From assembly GCA_020137815.1 (NCBI GenBank), contig CM035362.1, forward strand, positions 2,553,891 to 2,617,890: a stretch of DNA of 64,000 nucleotides. Reading direction: 5' to 3'. The notes beneath the pieces are model-generated. The model saw nothing but the letters and a program-made list of their open reading frames with translations. It was not told where the DNA came from and did no database searches. Below, piece after piece: positions 45,997 to 58,000 of this stretch (its first letter is position 1; every line of letters starts with the position of its first letter). Both the position numbers and the translations under genes were made by a program. The DNA is from Hormiphora californensis (lineage: Eukaryota; Ctenophora; Tentaculata; Cydippida; Pleurobrachiidae).

Positions 45997-48900
45997 TTAG
46001 ATATCGAAGTCATCATGATCGTAGATGTTGGTGAAGCTGAATATCTGGTGTCCTGATCCGTTACATTTCTCTAGCAGCAACTTGGTCTTCCCTGCCTGTC
46101 CGACCGTTAGACACAGCTCCGATTGGGCGTGTACTAGTTGCTGGGTCTGAAATGATACATTGGTACGTGAACAGCCATGTATGGGTTTTTCATACCAAGA
46201 GTTTTACAAGTTAAGGATGGATTTTCGGTTCCGTACCGATGTATTTCGCACTCAGATAACCGAGAGTTTTGTATCGGTGATCGATCTAGAGCCTAGAAAT
46301 AATGGTATCCTGAATGAAAGATTCACCATCGGGAGATGTTCGATTATTTCGTAAAGTCTCCGATATATTGACAGCTGTTATCGCTGACAGCTTAGGAGAA
46401 ACGAGGAAATAGAATCAGGTTTAGTGCACTTCCTCGACTTAGTCACGACTTAGTCACGACTTATACAGCTATCAATATATCATGGCCGATACTTCTAACG
46501 TAATAACTAGCTGTCAGTTTATTAGATTTGTAGAACAGTTCAGTCACGTTCAGAAGCGAAGGAAAGAATAGAAAAAAGTTTAAACGGAGCTGTCAATCGC
46601 GAATATTCGAACGTCGTGACCTGAGTGTTTCATTAGCTTATACACAGTGCCATTCAATTAGCTCTGTTCACTTGACAAGGAGCTGCGGCCTTTCTTCTTC
46701 GAGATTGTTTACAAATGAACTATCTTTCTCCGTAACTCCCGCTTGGGACGAAAATTTCAACCAAATTTGTCCTACAAACGAACAAAAAACACAATCCCAC
46801 TTACCGGTGTATAGTACCACTTCTGATTTCCTCCCAGCCCGTGGCATGGATAAAGGGCGACCCTCTTATCTTCCTTTGAGGAGGGGTCTGCGATAGAGGC
46901 GTCCAGGCAGTTCTCCAGAGATATTATCTCGTACTTCTTACTATACATCCACACCTGGCAGATTTGAACCATTTTAGCGACCAAGATTTGAACCATTTTT
47001 GAGACCAAGACTATATTATTTAGAGACCAAGACTATACAGTCGGACCCCGATTTACCGGGATGCTCGGGGGAAAAGGGTTTTGCCTGGTAAATCGGGGTT
47101 CCGGTAAATCGGGGTCCGACTGTACTAAAATGGAAAAGACCACGAACAAATTCGAGAAGAGACCATAAAGGTCTAAGATTAGGGGTTCAATTTTAGTTTA
47201 GTGTTATCAGACGACAGACGAAGCCAAGGGGCACCATTCTGTTCTCTTTCACACAAGTGATTGGGATACTCAGTTTGGGAGTCACCGCGTCACACCGCTC
47301 TAAGAGCCTGGTAGAACGTCGGCTTAGTATCACCAACCAACCAACTTGGTTACGAAGTTACCCCTTGCCAGCGCGCGCGAAGGTCGCCCGAGCTAAACAG
47401 AGTGTGAGGTGTCTTCGATACCAACCAACCAACCAACCAAAGGAGGTGAAGGTTACTATTAGATACAGTATTATGACACTGTTTCATCTCTCACGTCATA
47501 ATTACGCTAAGCGCTTTTTCTGCAACTGTCACTTCTTTATGTCTAGACAACGTGCTCACACAGTACCATGTGATCAGTACTGCATGTGTCGAACTTGTCA
47601 GTAAGATTCTACGTAAATTGACCTATATTTAAAACCACTATATAAATGGATGTGATCTTTAACAGTAAAACATGGCGGGTGTGGTGAAGGTATAGTTCAG
47701 CTATTATTTACTTCCCCGGTTACCCTTTTATAAATACCGATTTACCGGGGATACTCGAGGGGGAAATATTTCCCCGGTAAATCGGGGTCCGCGGACTGTG
47801 CTGAGCTGCAAGCTACGTAATTCCTAGTTTGCATTCTATGGAGGGTTTACTCATTCCAGAAATATTTGACTGATTTTGAGACTCTTAAAAGTTAAACGGA
47901 TTACGTCTTCTAAAGAGCCAAAAAACGAAAATGACATAATCATCCGTACTTGACGGCTTGTCGAGGAAGAATATAAAGTTAAATAGTTCATTATGGGGTA
48001 ATGGTATGTTACGAGCACGTCGACCATATCGCAATATGACGCAAGTCGCGATGAACGCTTCTGGTTCCTCTGGTACCCTTAGAAGAAAGGGTAACTAAAT
48101 GGTAAAGCTGTGCCACTAAGATTAAATGTGGAGAAGTCACGAGAAAGAAATAAAGGAAAGGAACTCCACCTAGTGCACTTGCAGTGTAGGCTGGGCCGTT
48201 ACTAAAGGTGACTGAATTTATACCTGTGAAGTGTAGCCAGGGGTAACCAGGGGTAACTAAAGGTTACTAAAGGTGACTGGATTTACCTGTGAAGTGTAGC
48301 CAGGTTCCCGGTTAGGTAGACACCTGTAATGGCTGACTGTATCATTAGCCTTCCTCCTCCCCAGCGTGTCTATACACTGATTTATCTTGGTGTTCTTTAT
48401 CTGCAATAATATTATAGACATCAGGAAAGAATTTAATCGAAAAGGATCACCATAATATTATGATCATAATCAAAACTAAAATCGAAAAAATTGTCGAGGT
48501 CTTGATCTTCGCGGGACTCAGATTTTCCTTATTATATCTGCTATTCAGGAACCGACCGACACAAGTAAACAACCAATCAGAACTCGTTATTTAGGTCACG
48601 TGACCGGTTATCAGCCAATAAGGGACCAGTATTTCCTGATTCGGTCGGTTCCTGCTGCTATTATTAGGTACCTGACCAGATGCAAGAAGTCGTTGTTCAG
48701 TAGGTAGCATGGGTAGCAGGTTCTCCAAATACCAATCGAATGATTTACACTTTAGTTTCTCCCTTAGCTTCACACGTGATCCGATATCCCCGACGTTAAC
48801 GTCCTTTGCCAGTGGTACAAACCGGTAAAATAGAGCCTTGTGCTGGTCCAACCAAACCTGCAAAAACACACGTGGTTTAGAAACACGTGGTTTTGTGTTT

Positions 48901-51900
48901 TATGTTTAGACAACATGGAACCCCAAAATTCTGGCAATTCTCAGATTTCACTTGTATTCTATATTTCAGTAGATTTCACTTGTTGTATATATGGTTGCAT
49001 TTGGTTAATCCGTAATCGGTTGGCAGCATGGTTACCTCGACAGCCCTTGCGTAGTTTCGGTATAGCGTCATGAGTTGGCTGTCTCCACCGAAGGAGTAGG
49101 GAGCTGAATCTCGGAAGATATGGCCCACCCGAGAGCAGGGCAGTGAGAGTAGTCTTCCACCGCACATCCAGATCTGCGTAGAGAGCATATCATTGTCACT
49201 GACAATTTGTCAGTCAGTTTGTCATACAGGATAAGTTTCTGATGAGGAGCTATCATTTCTATATCTACAGATCATGAGATAGAGAGCACGAGTCATACAT
49301 TCATGCAGGAGACACTCGTTCAAGAGTCCTTGAGACGTATTACACGTATTACACCCTAGTTCCAGACAGAGTCGAGATCGAGGGTGGAAGCTAAACAATT
49401 CCGGGTAACGTTTGCCATCTTCCCCCCCCCCTTCTCCCAACCTACCCTAAAGCTCATTTCCATATTCTCGCCTCCCCAAATGTTCATTTCAGTATCATAC
49501 GTTCCGACTTCCTCGAAGTATGACCTGTCAATTGCAAACAGCCCTCCTGCCATTACTGGAGCTCTGGGAGGGATATAGTTGTCAATAAATAATTGAACCC
49601 CACCCACTGCATGTATTTAGTAACTTGAAGCAACAACCAAATTTAGATCTAAAAAGTCTGACAGGTATTTAATTTATTTGAGGACCTGTCAGACAAATTA
49701 AGTGTTCTGACAACTGGGTCAGGTCAATTATACTCCGACAGTTGAAAACCATGCCATCAAGAGATTGAAGCTTCAATCTTCATGAAGTAGTGATGTGTTA
49801 AATACATACACGATGGGCGTTGTCAGGTTGGATCCTTGATCTTTAACTTGCCAGTAAAAAGTGAAACTCCAATCGAATGCTCCAACCTAGAAATGAAAGT
49901 TGGTTACAATCCTGTTAATCCCGGCGAGTCCTCTCCAAACAATAAACTAACATGTGGACCATAGCATTACCTGGCACTGTGACCGTGTCGTGATTCCCAC
50001 GGATGAATTATGAACAATCAAACTCACCTGTGGCATTGCCTGCATGTACTCGAACGTCTCAAACTGTATAACATCAATAACAGGGCTGGGGACAGTCCTC
50101 CTGTCGTGTTTTATCTCTGAGAGAAGGGGCTCCAACCATCCCACATTACACTCACAGTGACTGTCCAGGAACACCATGACGTCACCTGGCGGGGGTAATA
50201 CAGGGTGGTTGTCATGGTGACACATGGTTACACATGGTTACACATGGTTATAACTACAGTTGGCATGGTAACCTGCTGTTATAACACCAGAACACCTCTG
50301 CGTGACGTCGCCCAAAGAAGGGGGAGTACATGTATGGTTCCGGTTGTCATGGTGGAACGTGACCCGTCCCGGCGTCTCGAATATGTGGTTATACCACTCT
50401 CTTGTCTAGACACGTCCCATTATACGTCACATGACAGCCGTATCATAATGTCCCTTAGAGGTTACATAGTTACACCAGGCTCACGCACGTACCTTTAGCC
50501 CGAGCTGCCCCATATAGCCTGGCTTTTATCAGTCCACTCCTCTTGGGCATCCTAACATGGACTGTCTTTACCTGGAGAGGGAGACATAAAGATGTAGTTC
50601 TCAGAACAGCGGTCAGAGCATTAATTAATTGGCTTGACCCTATTATCGCCCTCGGACTCTCGGGGTGACGAAAACAGTCCAGTAGTTGTCAGAGCGTTGT
50701 CCTGACAGAGCTGCAGTAGTGCATAAATCGAGATCACAACCGCAATGTCATAAATCATGTCACATTATCGATAATTTTGGTTGATAAATAGCTAACTGGT
50801 TTCTCTTGCATCACATAACTACTTATCTCCACCTGCAGTTGTCACTTATCCACCTACTATAAGATGTTCACAAAACATCTCGCTCAATTCTCGCTGATAA
50901 CCAGTGGTTATCAGATGGAGATGGGTGGTTATTAACCATCTCCATCTGGTTGTGATCGACAATTTAGAGATCTCGGTTTCTCTTGCCCCACTACTACTCA
51001 ATATCAAGGACCTATCTATTAGCTACCTTGGACCTTGGTTTCTCTTGTACATTGCACCACTGCAGTCATAGTAGGGTCGGTTGTGGGAAGTTGAGTCTGG
51101 AATTTTAAATTTGACTTGCTGATATGATTAGGGACTCTATAAAAAGTCCAAAGTACCATCCCACGGGTCGCTACCACCCCCGGTTCACTAATTAGTCGTA
51201 ATTATGTGATTTATGACGTTATCGCCAATTAGCACCAATAATACCAGTTCCTGGTCACTTAGAGCTTAGATTTTGATACCAGCTGATAGAGGATCACTAG
51301 ATTAGTGGGCATTCAAAATTTTAGGTCGATCGGAGTTATGGTCGAGGAGTTATAACCGTTTTTCCGTTTGGCTGGCGGTTGGCTGGCACCACGTGGGATT
51401 ACGGGTTTAGGTCGTCGTGGGAGGTCGTCATTGGTCGCGTTCGATCGGGCTCGATGAGGTGATCAAAACCTAGTGGGGCCAGACCTTGGCCCCACCCCGT
51501 TCTTGGGTTATTGGGCTTTTTCGGTTTCCCGCCAAAATATTTTCCCGCCAAAACCGAAAAAGCCTAATAACCCAAGAACGGGGTGGGGCCAAGGTCTGGC
51601 CCCACTAGGTTTTGATCACCTCATCGAGCCCGATCGAACGCGACCAATGACGACCTCCTACGACGACCTAAACCCGTAATCCCACGTGGTGCCAGCCAAC
51701 CGCCAGCCAAACGGAAAAACGGTTATAACTCCTCAACCATAACTCGGATTGACCTCAAAATTTGAATGCCCACTAATCTAGTGATCCTCTATCAGCTGGT
51801 ATCAAAATCTAAGCTCTAAGTGACCAGGAACTGGTATTATTAGTGCTAATTGGCGATAACGTCATAAATCACATAATTACGACTAATTAGTGAACCGGGG

Positions 51901-54071
51901 GTGGTAGAGACCTGTGGGATGGTACTTTGGACTTTTTATAGAGTCCCTAATCATATCAGCAAGTCAAATTTAAAATTTCAGACCCAACTTCCCACAACCG
52001 ACCCTACTATCACTACTACTTATCCCTGCCTGGTTAGTGGTTGTGACACCTACCAGTTATCTTGGTTTCTCTTGCACAATGCACCACCACTACTACTTAT
52101 CCACACCTGGTTATTGGACACCTACCAGTTTAGCTATCTCGTCATCGAGAGTTTTAAGTTCGGAGCTGTCACTGTAATCATCCACCAGAATGATCTCCTT
52201 TAGTAGTCGTGGGGGTGTCCTGTTGATTACACTGTGCACTGTCCTGAGAGGGAGGGAGGGGGTCATGATTAATAACGAATGGTAACCAAGGTAACGGGAT
52301 GGTGGGGGTGTCGTGTTGATCACGCTGTGAACTGTCCTGAGAGTGAAGGAGCTGGGTCACAATGAAAAAGTAAAATGGTTTTGATCGTTTTATTAGGTGA
52401 TATAGAGACTGGTGTGAACATTGGAAACTGTGGATCATGGTTTAGATCGATCTATCCAGTAGGTTATTTCCAGTAGGTATCAGGAACCGACCGAATCAGG
52501 AAATACTGGTCCCTGATTGGCTAATAACCAGTCATGTGACCTAAATAACGAGCTCTGATTGGTTGTTTACTTGTTTCGGTAGGTATACTAACCTGAGTAG
52601 AACAGTGAGAGCCTCGTTGTGGAAGACAATGACAATACTGGCGGTAGGGAGATTGTGGGGGTAAAGTAGGACATCGCACCCGGGTGATCTCGTATCTCCT
52701 ATTGGACGGTTAACGGGCGTCTGGTCACTTAGAAATGAGTTGAACCTGCCGGGGTGAAATAGTTTATATGAAGTTGAATCGTTCATACCATTTAATTTTT
52801 CGTCGCTTGCACGGAAAATAATAGAGGGTACCTCAGCGAGTCAAAAATAAAATTGACTTTGGCAAACCATGTCCACCGGTACTAAGCGCATCAACCAATA
52901 TATTCTAACAACTGTTTCTCAACCCAAGTTATAGAGACGGCCTCCAAGAAGAAGAAGAAGAATAAAATTTGTTAGTACGTCCAGTAACAACAGCTGGTTA
53001 CCTGTGTTTCTTCATAGCCAGATCTTTTAGTTTCAACTTCTCCCGGTGTGATACATGTCTCTTGTAGAAGGGTCCGTATATAGCCGGCTGGTTTGGTAGG
53101 CCCATATAGGATCGCTCTGATACGATATAATTATTGGGTTAACTAATTACTTGCTGTACTGGGTGGCTACGCGGTGACAAGTCAAAACTTTATTAGGGAC
53201 CACTAGTATAGGACTTGGACCCTTATGGTGACACATGACTAGAAAATGGTTACCTAAATAGTCTGAGTTGAAGAGGGCAAGATAAAGGAATGCGAAGGTA
53301 AGCCAGGCTGATATTACCATCCCTGCTCCCCATATTATCTTCCCATGCTGTTTTATTACCGGTCTGAAGTATAGGGGTAGTCAGAAATTATACCATGTTG
53401 ATCCTTGTTCTGTTCTAGAGAGGGTCGAGACAGAAAGTCATCCAACAGCAGATTGGAGGACTGAACTGATTAATATGTCTAGCAAACCTGGCGTATGTGT
53501 CAAAATGTTTGTTGGCAAGGCCATAGTGCTGCTTTACCCACACTCTGACCGGTCTGAGCTGTTCATTATCTGTGTGTTTCACGGCTTGTGATCTGGGCGG
53601 GAGATGTGGGATAGTAATGGGCTAACAATTGAGAATGCACAGTTATTAACTGATCGAAATTCAAAGTATAAAACTTGCCAACCCTAAATATATTTGGTAA
53701 CTCAGGTAACTGGTATACCTGAGATAATGTGACAGGGCACGACACTGGATTACTAATACAACCCTCAGCGCCCTACAAATAACCGACAAATCTGCTACAG
53801 CTTTCTTGGCCTGTTCGATCTGTTCAGTGTGTTCCAACACACTGGCCACGTGTGACGTCACTTCGTCAGTAGCTGCATCTGGTTGCGTTGTCATGGTTAC
53901 CACTGATTCTTCATTAGATATTTCCATTCCGTTTTCATCGATATCACGATCGATAATTTCTGGGACAATCACGGCATCTTCGAGGTTAGGGGATGACGAT
54001 TCTTCACTTCTCATCATGAGTCCATCGTCATCTTGGTTTAATTCTCCCTCCGAGTCCTGTGGGTCCAACAT
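45997..54071 (-). CDS. GALNT: Polypeptide N-acetylgalactosaminyltransferase
   Basis: Fifteen minus-strand exons in phase: 53719-54071, 53488-53592, 53254-53363, 53002-53116, 52593-52745, 52126-52243, 50493-50571, 50028-50185, 49810-49886, 49446-49563, 49036-49173, 48672-48857, 48287-48400, 46805-46954 and 45997-46146. The product is 707 residues. Seen: one membrane anchor (about 161-182), a stem, then the GT-A catalytic domain with VFHNEAL, ILVDD, the metal-binding DSH (352-354), [10 protein letters not shown] and WGGEN (452-456). A ricin-type lectin domain (571-707) follows, with [19 protein letters not shown] and LCLTV words. It should start mucin-type O-glycosylation in the Golgi. Oddity: the predicted cytosolic tail before the anchor is about 160 residues and acidic, versus under 25 in most family members. 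Exons 1-2 therefore need confirmation. Which GALNT subtype this is cannot be told. Confidence 0.92.
47036..47124. mobile_element. MITE, TACAGTCGGACCCCG family, short copy
   Basis: Compact copy with complete inverted ends and internal TTTACCGG words; a decayed relative lies at about 47734-47800. Both are in GalNAc-transferase intron 13. Confidence 0.85.
48546..48654. mobile_element. hAT-type MITE, copy 4 (intact, perfect TSD)
   Basis: The best copy: CAGGAACCGACCGA to TCGGTCGGTTCCTG, 109 bp, flanked on both sides by exact CTGCTATT. It lies in GalNAc-transferase intron 12, 17 bp from the exon edge. Confidence 0.93.
51068..52010. mobile_element. 943-bp near-perfect palindromic element
   Basis: Arms of about 460 bp are complementary around a centre near 51540, with ends ATAGTAGGGTCGG and CCGACCCTACTAT. 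No transposase frame; the frames seen are mirror artefacts. Related direct words TTGGTTTCTCTTG.ACA lie on each side (51039 and 52062). It lies in GalNAc-transferase intron 6. Confidence 0.85.
52304..52345. pseudogene. Duplicated fragment of GalNAc-transferase exon 6
   Basis: About 42 bp repeat, with a few substitutions, the first coding bases and acceptor of exon 6 (52209-52250). It lies in the intron just upstream and still has an AG acceptor on the minus strand, but leads into no continuing exon. Confidence 0.6.
52481..52578. mobile_element. hAT-type MITE, copy 5 (inverted, right end truncated)
   Basis: Reads in the opposite internal orientation to the other copies and begins CAGGAACCGACCGAATCAGG. 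Exact GTAGGTAT lies on both sides (52473-52480, 52579-52586), yet the right inverted end is missing after TTTCG. The right target duplication directly abuts the donor site of GalNAc-transferase exon 5. Confidence 0.85.
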
Positions 54072-55062
54072 CTGGTTTTATGAAGGAGCACCGTCGTCAA
54101 GGTAACGAATTGTGAGTGGATATTCCACAAACCGGATTTTACGGCAACCAGATGTGTGCTAACTTAGGCCGATGGTATGGCTAAAAGGAATGAAAAGGAA
54201 TGAAAACGTAATCAAACATGGACCAATTTGACTGAACAACTCTATACAAATGTAACATAGGGTTCCAACTTTGGATATAGTGAGGGGGTGAGAGAGAGAG
54301 AGAGAGAGAGAAGGTTGTGTGTGGAGCCGTGGTTACATGCGGTAGGGACGTGGAGTGTGCTACTATGCACATCATGTACTTGTACACTGTGTATAAAGCT
54401 CAGACATTTGATGTGGATTTCCAATGATGAATAACCATGACTTTGATTTGTTCAAACCTTTTTAATTTCCACCGTACGGGGCGTGGCGAGACAGAGTTGT
54501 AGCAAGGCAATAACTCTAGTTGTCACTTAGTTTTTATTAAGTCGGATTTTGCAAGGGAATCTTTTGAAGAAACAAGTTTTTGTAGATAAGAATGTACCTC
54601 TCCATTGGAGAAAGAAAACAAAACCATATCTGATACGAAAACACTCATTCAAAAAATGTCCTAATCCTGACACTTCCAGCTCACTACATGGTCGCGAACT
54701 GTCTGGTGGTCTGACCTGAGTTCATGAAATCTAAACGGATCCAGAATGTGGCTCATAACAGGTGAAGACACTAAACAGGAATTGTATGACTTTCACACTT
54801 TATTCAAAACGAACAGAAATTTATGTTCTCGACAATATTAACAGTCTTTTCATCATCATCATCATCATCATTCATGCTATGTACAATGATAGGCACAAAA
54901 AGAAAACAAACTTACGAAAATAATCTTTCAGAGTTCTTACCGACAAACATATACCGACAAACACACCGACATTCTGACATAACACACCGACCAACAATTA
55001 ACAACCCTAGTCCCTAATGAACCAAACCTACAGACAACCCCCTCCCCACAACCCAAACACAT
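54072..55062. other. Spacer between MFSD11-like and GalNAc-transferase genes
   Basis: The two genes point the same way (minus). This stretch holds the GalNAc-transferase upstream region, a (GA)n run near 54289-54313 and a (CAT)n run near 54852. No gene seen. Confidence 0.55.
54799..54804 (-). promoter_or_regulatory. Candidate polyadenylation signal of the MFSD11-like gene
   Basis: AATAAA on the minus strand, about 260 nt beyond the stop codon. Confidence 0.4.
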
Positions 55063-58000
55063 CTAGTACCCTGTAGTCCTGACTAAACACAAACTACAAC
55101 TACTCCCAACCAGTGCCACAATATTCACTGTCACTATGGCAACCAAAGGGAGGTATGACATCATCAAATATCGGATGATCCCACTGGAGTTCATCATCAA
55201 CACGACGAGGGTAAAGATCTGAGCGCTGTTGTCTTTGTAGACCGTTCCGATTGCTGTGGTGATTATCACGTTGTTGGAAACATCTATCACGCCTGGAGGA
55301 GGGAGTGAGATTAAGATAGGGGAAGCTTGAAGAAGAAAGATTCTTAAAGTTTATTATATGGACCTTTCATGAACCCCCATCCTACTGGGATCTGTCAGCG
55401 CAATGCCTGCAAGTTGCAACCTTTCTCCTCCAAAGCGAGCAAGGGAGAAAGTTTCAACGTGATGCTTGACAGGCTGGAATTTTGAAATACGACGATGAAC
55501 GTCTAAAATTCATAATTGGCTCATCGCGAAAGTTGTCGAAACTTTCGACAACTTTCGCATTGAGCCAATCATGGGGTTTAGGCGTTGTTGGCAGTTTCAA
55601 TTATTTTAAGTCAGTAAAACTGGAACTCCAGAGAGGACCAATCAAAAGTGCCCCAAACAATTTAAATATTCACTTTCGCTCTGTTACAGAGCGAAAGTGA
55701 ATATTTAAATTTCAATTATTGCAAGTCACCAAAATTGGAACTACATAGTCTGTAGTTCCAGTTTTAGTGACTTGCAATAATTGAAATTACAGTCGGACCC
55801 CGATTTAGGGACACCCTCGGGGGTAAGGCTCTTGTCCACTAAATCGGGGTCAAATAAGGTTAATTTCCTATATCGGGGGGAAAAAATCCTGTCCCTAAAT
55901 CGGGGTGCCACTAAATCGGGGGCCCCTAAATCGGGGTCCGACTGTATATGCTTTGTTTGACGTCATAAAGATGTCAAATCAATCATATCGCAACTTAATT
56001 TCTCTTTACTGACAAAATTCTGCAGCTCTGTGACTGCTGCAAATTCAAGAATTCAGTTATCTAGTCTGGGGCTTGGGCGAATGCCAAATATAAGGTTTGA
56101 TTTATTCTCACACGTGCAGTGCTATCAGTTGTAAATTAATAAGTTTTGAGCCGGAACTTGAATTGTACTGATAAAGTCTAGTTAAGTAGAACTGTAAAAT
56201 ATTGGTGAATTAAAACTGTGGCACATACTTGGTATCCAAGACACCTCACACTCGCGGCCTTCGTTCGGTGCGCTTCGCGCGCCGGCAAGGGAGGGGTAAC
56301 TTCGTTACCAAGGCACATACAGTGCAGCAGTCGATAAAAAAAGTAGAAAATATATATCAGAATCTGAACCAGGTCTCACAAATTTCGTACATAAATATAA
56401 ATTTCAAATTTGTTAACACCTACCTATGCATATTCCAAGAGCGTTGTTTGCCCACCGGTTAGGCTCAATAACAGGGGCCGAGTTGTAGAAGAGAGGGAAC
56501 ATGAAGGCTATCACGGTGTAGGCTGTCACACCCAGGAATGTCGTTAGAACACTGGATCTCTTGAATCCTAACCGAGATACAACCCTACCTGCTATCTGGC
56601 CTCCTGATCAGAAGAGAGTGTGATTGATATGTGATGGGAGTCAGGAATGAATGCATTTTACCGGGCCGTGGCACTATTATAGGGGAGAAGATAGTGTGAC
56701 CCTCACAGAGTGTGCGGTGTGAGCTACACAATGATATTGTATACGAGACAGAGGTGAATGTATTTAACAGACACTGTCGGGGAAAGCAGTTAGGATTAAA
56801 CGATCAAGACATACAGCGCCGCTTGTAGTCATATTACCGTAATGGAAATACAGTAACGAGACGCACACTTTGCATAACGTGCAACAAAAAGTGCATGTTT
56901 CAGCACGTACTAGCGCCCTGATTGGCCACGGTTGCACGTCTTCATACTGTATCTCCGTTTTCCATTACCGTTTTCTCACTACAAGCGACCGGGTTAGCTG
57001 GGAACTAATTGACATACCGACTATCTCTCCGATTCCAACAAAGATTCCGAATTCTGCAATGTACGACCGTTGTTCAAAGAGCATTCCGATGTAGCTTGGG
57101 ATAAGAGGAGTATACAGCTGGGAGTAGATACCTGAAATTTGTATTGGTTATTGGAAAATTGAGGTCTGTTGTGAAATTATCGATATTTTTTTTCGCTATG
57201 AGCGTAATGACAGACAGCTCTCTGCACTGCGCTCTGAGCGAAGTGCACAAGAAAAGGTCTTTCGAAATATTGACAACTTGGTGAAATTGATCTTCCACCC
57301 CGGATATATGACCAAATTTGGAAATATCTTGATCTCATCATGTCAACTGTCAGATATTATCCGATACGATCTATTAGACCGTTTCCACAGATGACCCACG
57401 CCCAAAAACAGTGACACATATAAGGTAATCTTTGAGCAAAGATGGTACCAGTTCCAAGCTATTATCTAGACAGTTCTAGACATTGTTGACATGGGCGAGA
57501 TCTTGGTTGTGACCAACATTGGTTTCAAAGCAAAGCTAGACACTTCTCTTGAAAGCAATGACATGTTGAGCTAGATTAGCTAGATGCAGTGTCACTGTCT
57601 AGACAGCGTCTAGACAGTGTCTAGAAATTGTCTAGTAGAAAGTTATCTTGATAGTACATAACTACCTGTTGAGCACAGTGGTAGGAGAAGGTAGATGTTC
57701 TTTCTACGGAATAACGGCCTCAGAGACTGTTTGAAATCCTCCCAGAACGTGCTTGGCTCTTCTAGAGATAATAAATGAACGAGTTAAGTCTCGGAAATAA
57801 ATATATTTCGGTCTGGAATATGTCTTGGAAAGTAACATTATATTGAGGAATGAAGTCTAGATGAGGAATGAAGCAATTTAATATTGTTACCGTTTTCGCT
57901 TGGTTCATATTCAGAATCAGAACTGTTTACAAGGCTTTCATAACTCTTATCCATATCAGAAACCTTCTTTTTTAGCTTAGCATCCTGAGATAGGAATTAT

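Noticed and set aside
44602-46034. Open frames rich in FGSVRFG or NRTEPN
   Set aside because: They are produced by the TTCGG pentamer arrays of a transposon.
51473-51679. Open frame of 68 codons (PTPFLGYW word)
   Set aside because: It spans the centre of a palindrome and reads through both arms.
53719-53800. Reading the hydrophobic end of GalNAc-transferase exon 1 as a second membrane helix
   Set aside because: It is short and broken by Arg/His, and only the helix in exon 3 has the length and position of a type II anchor.
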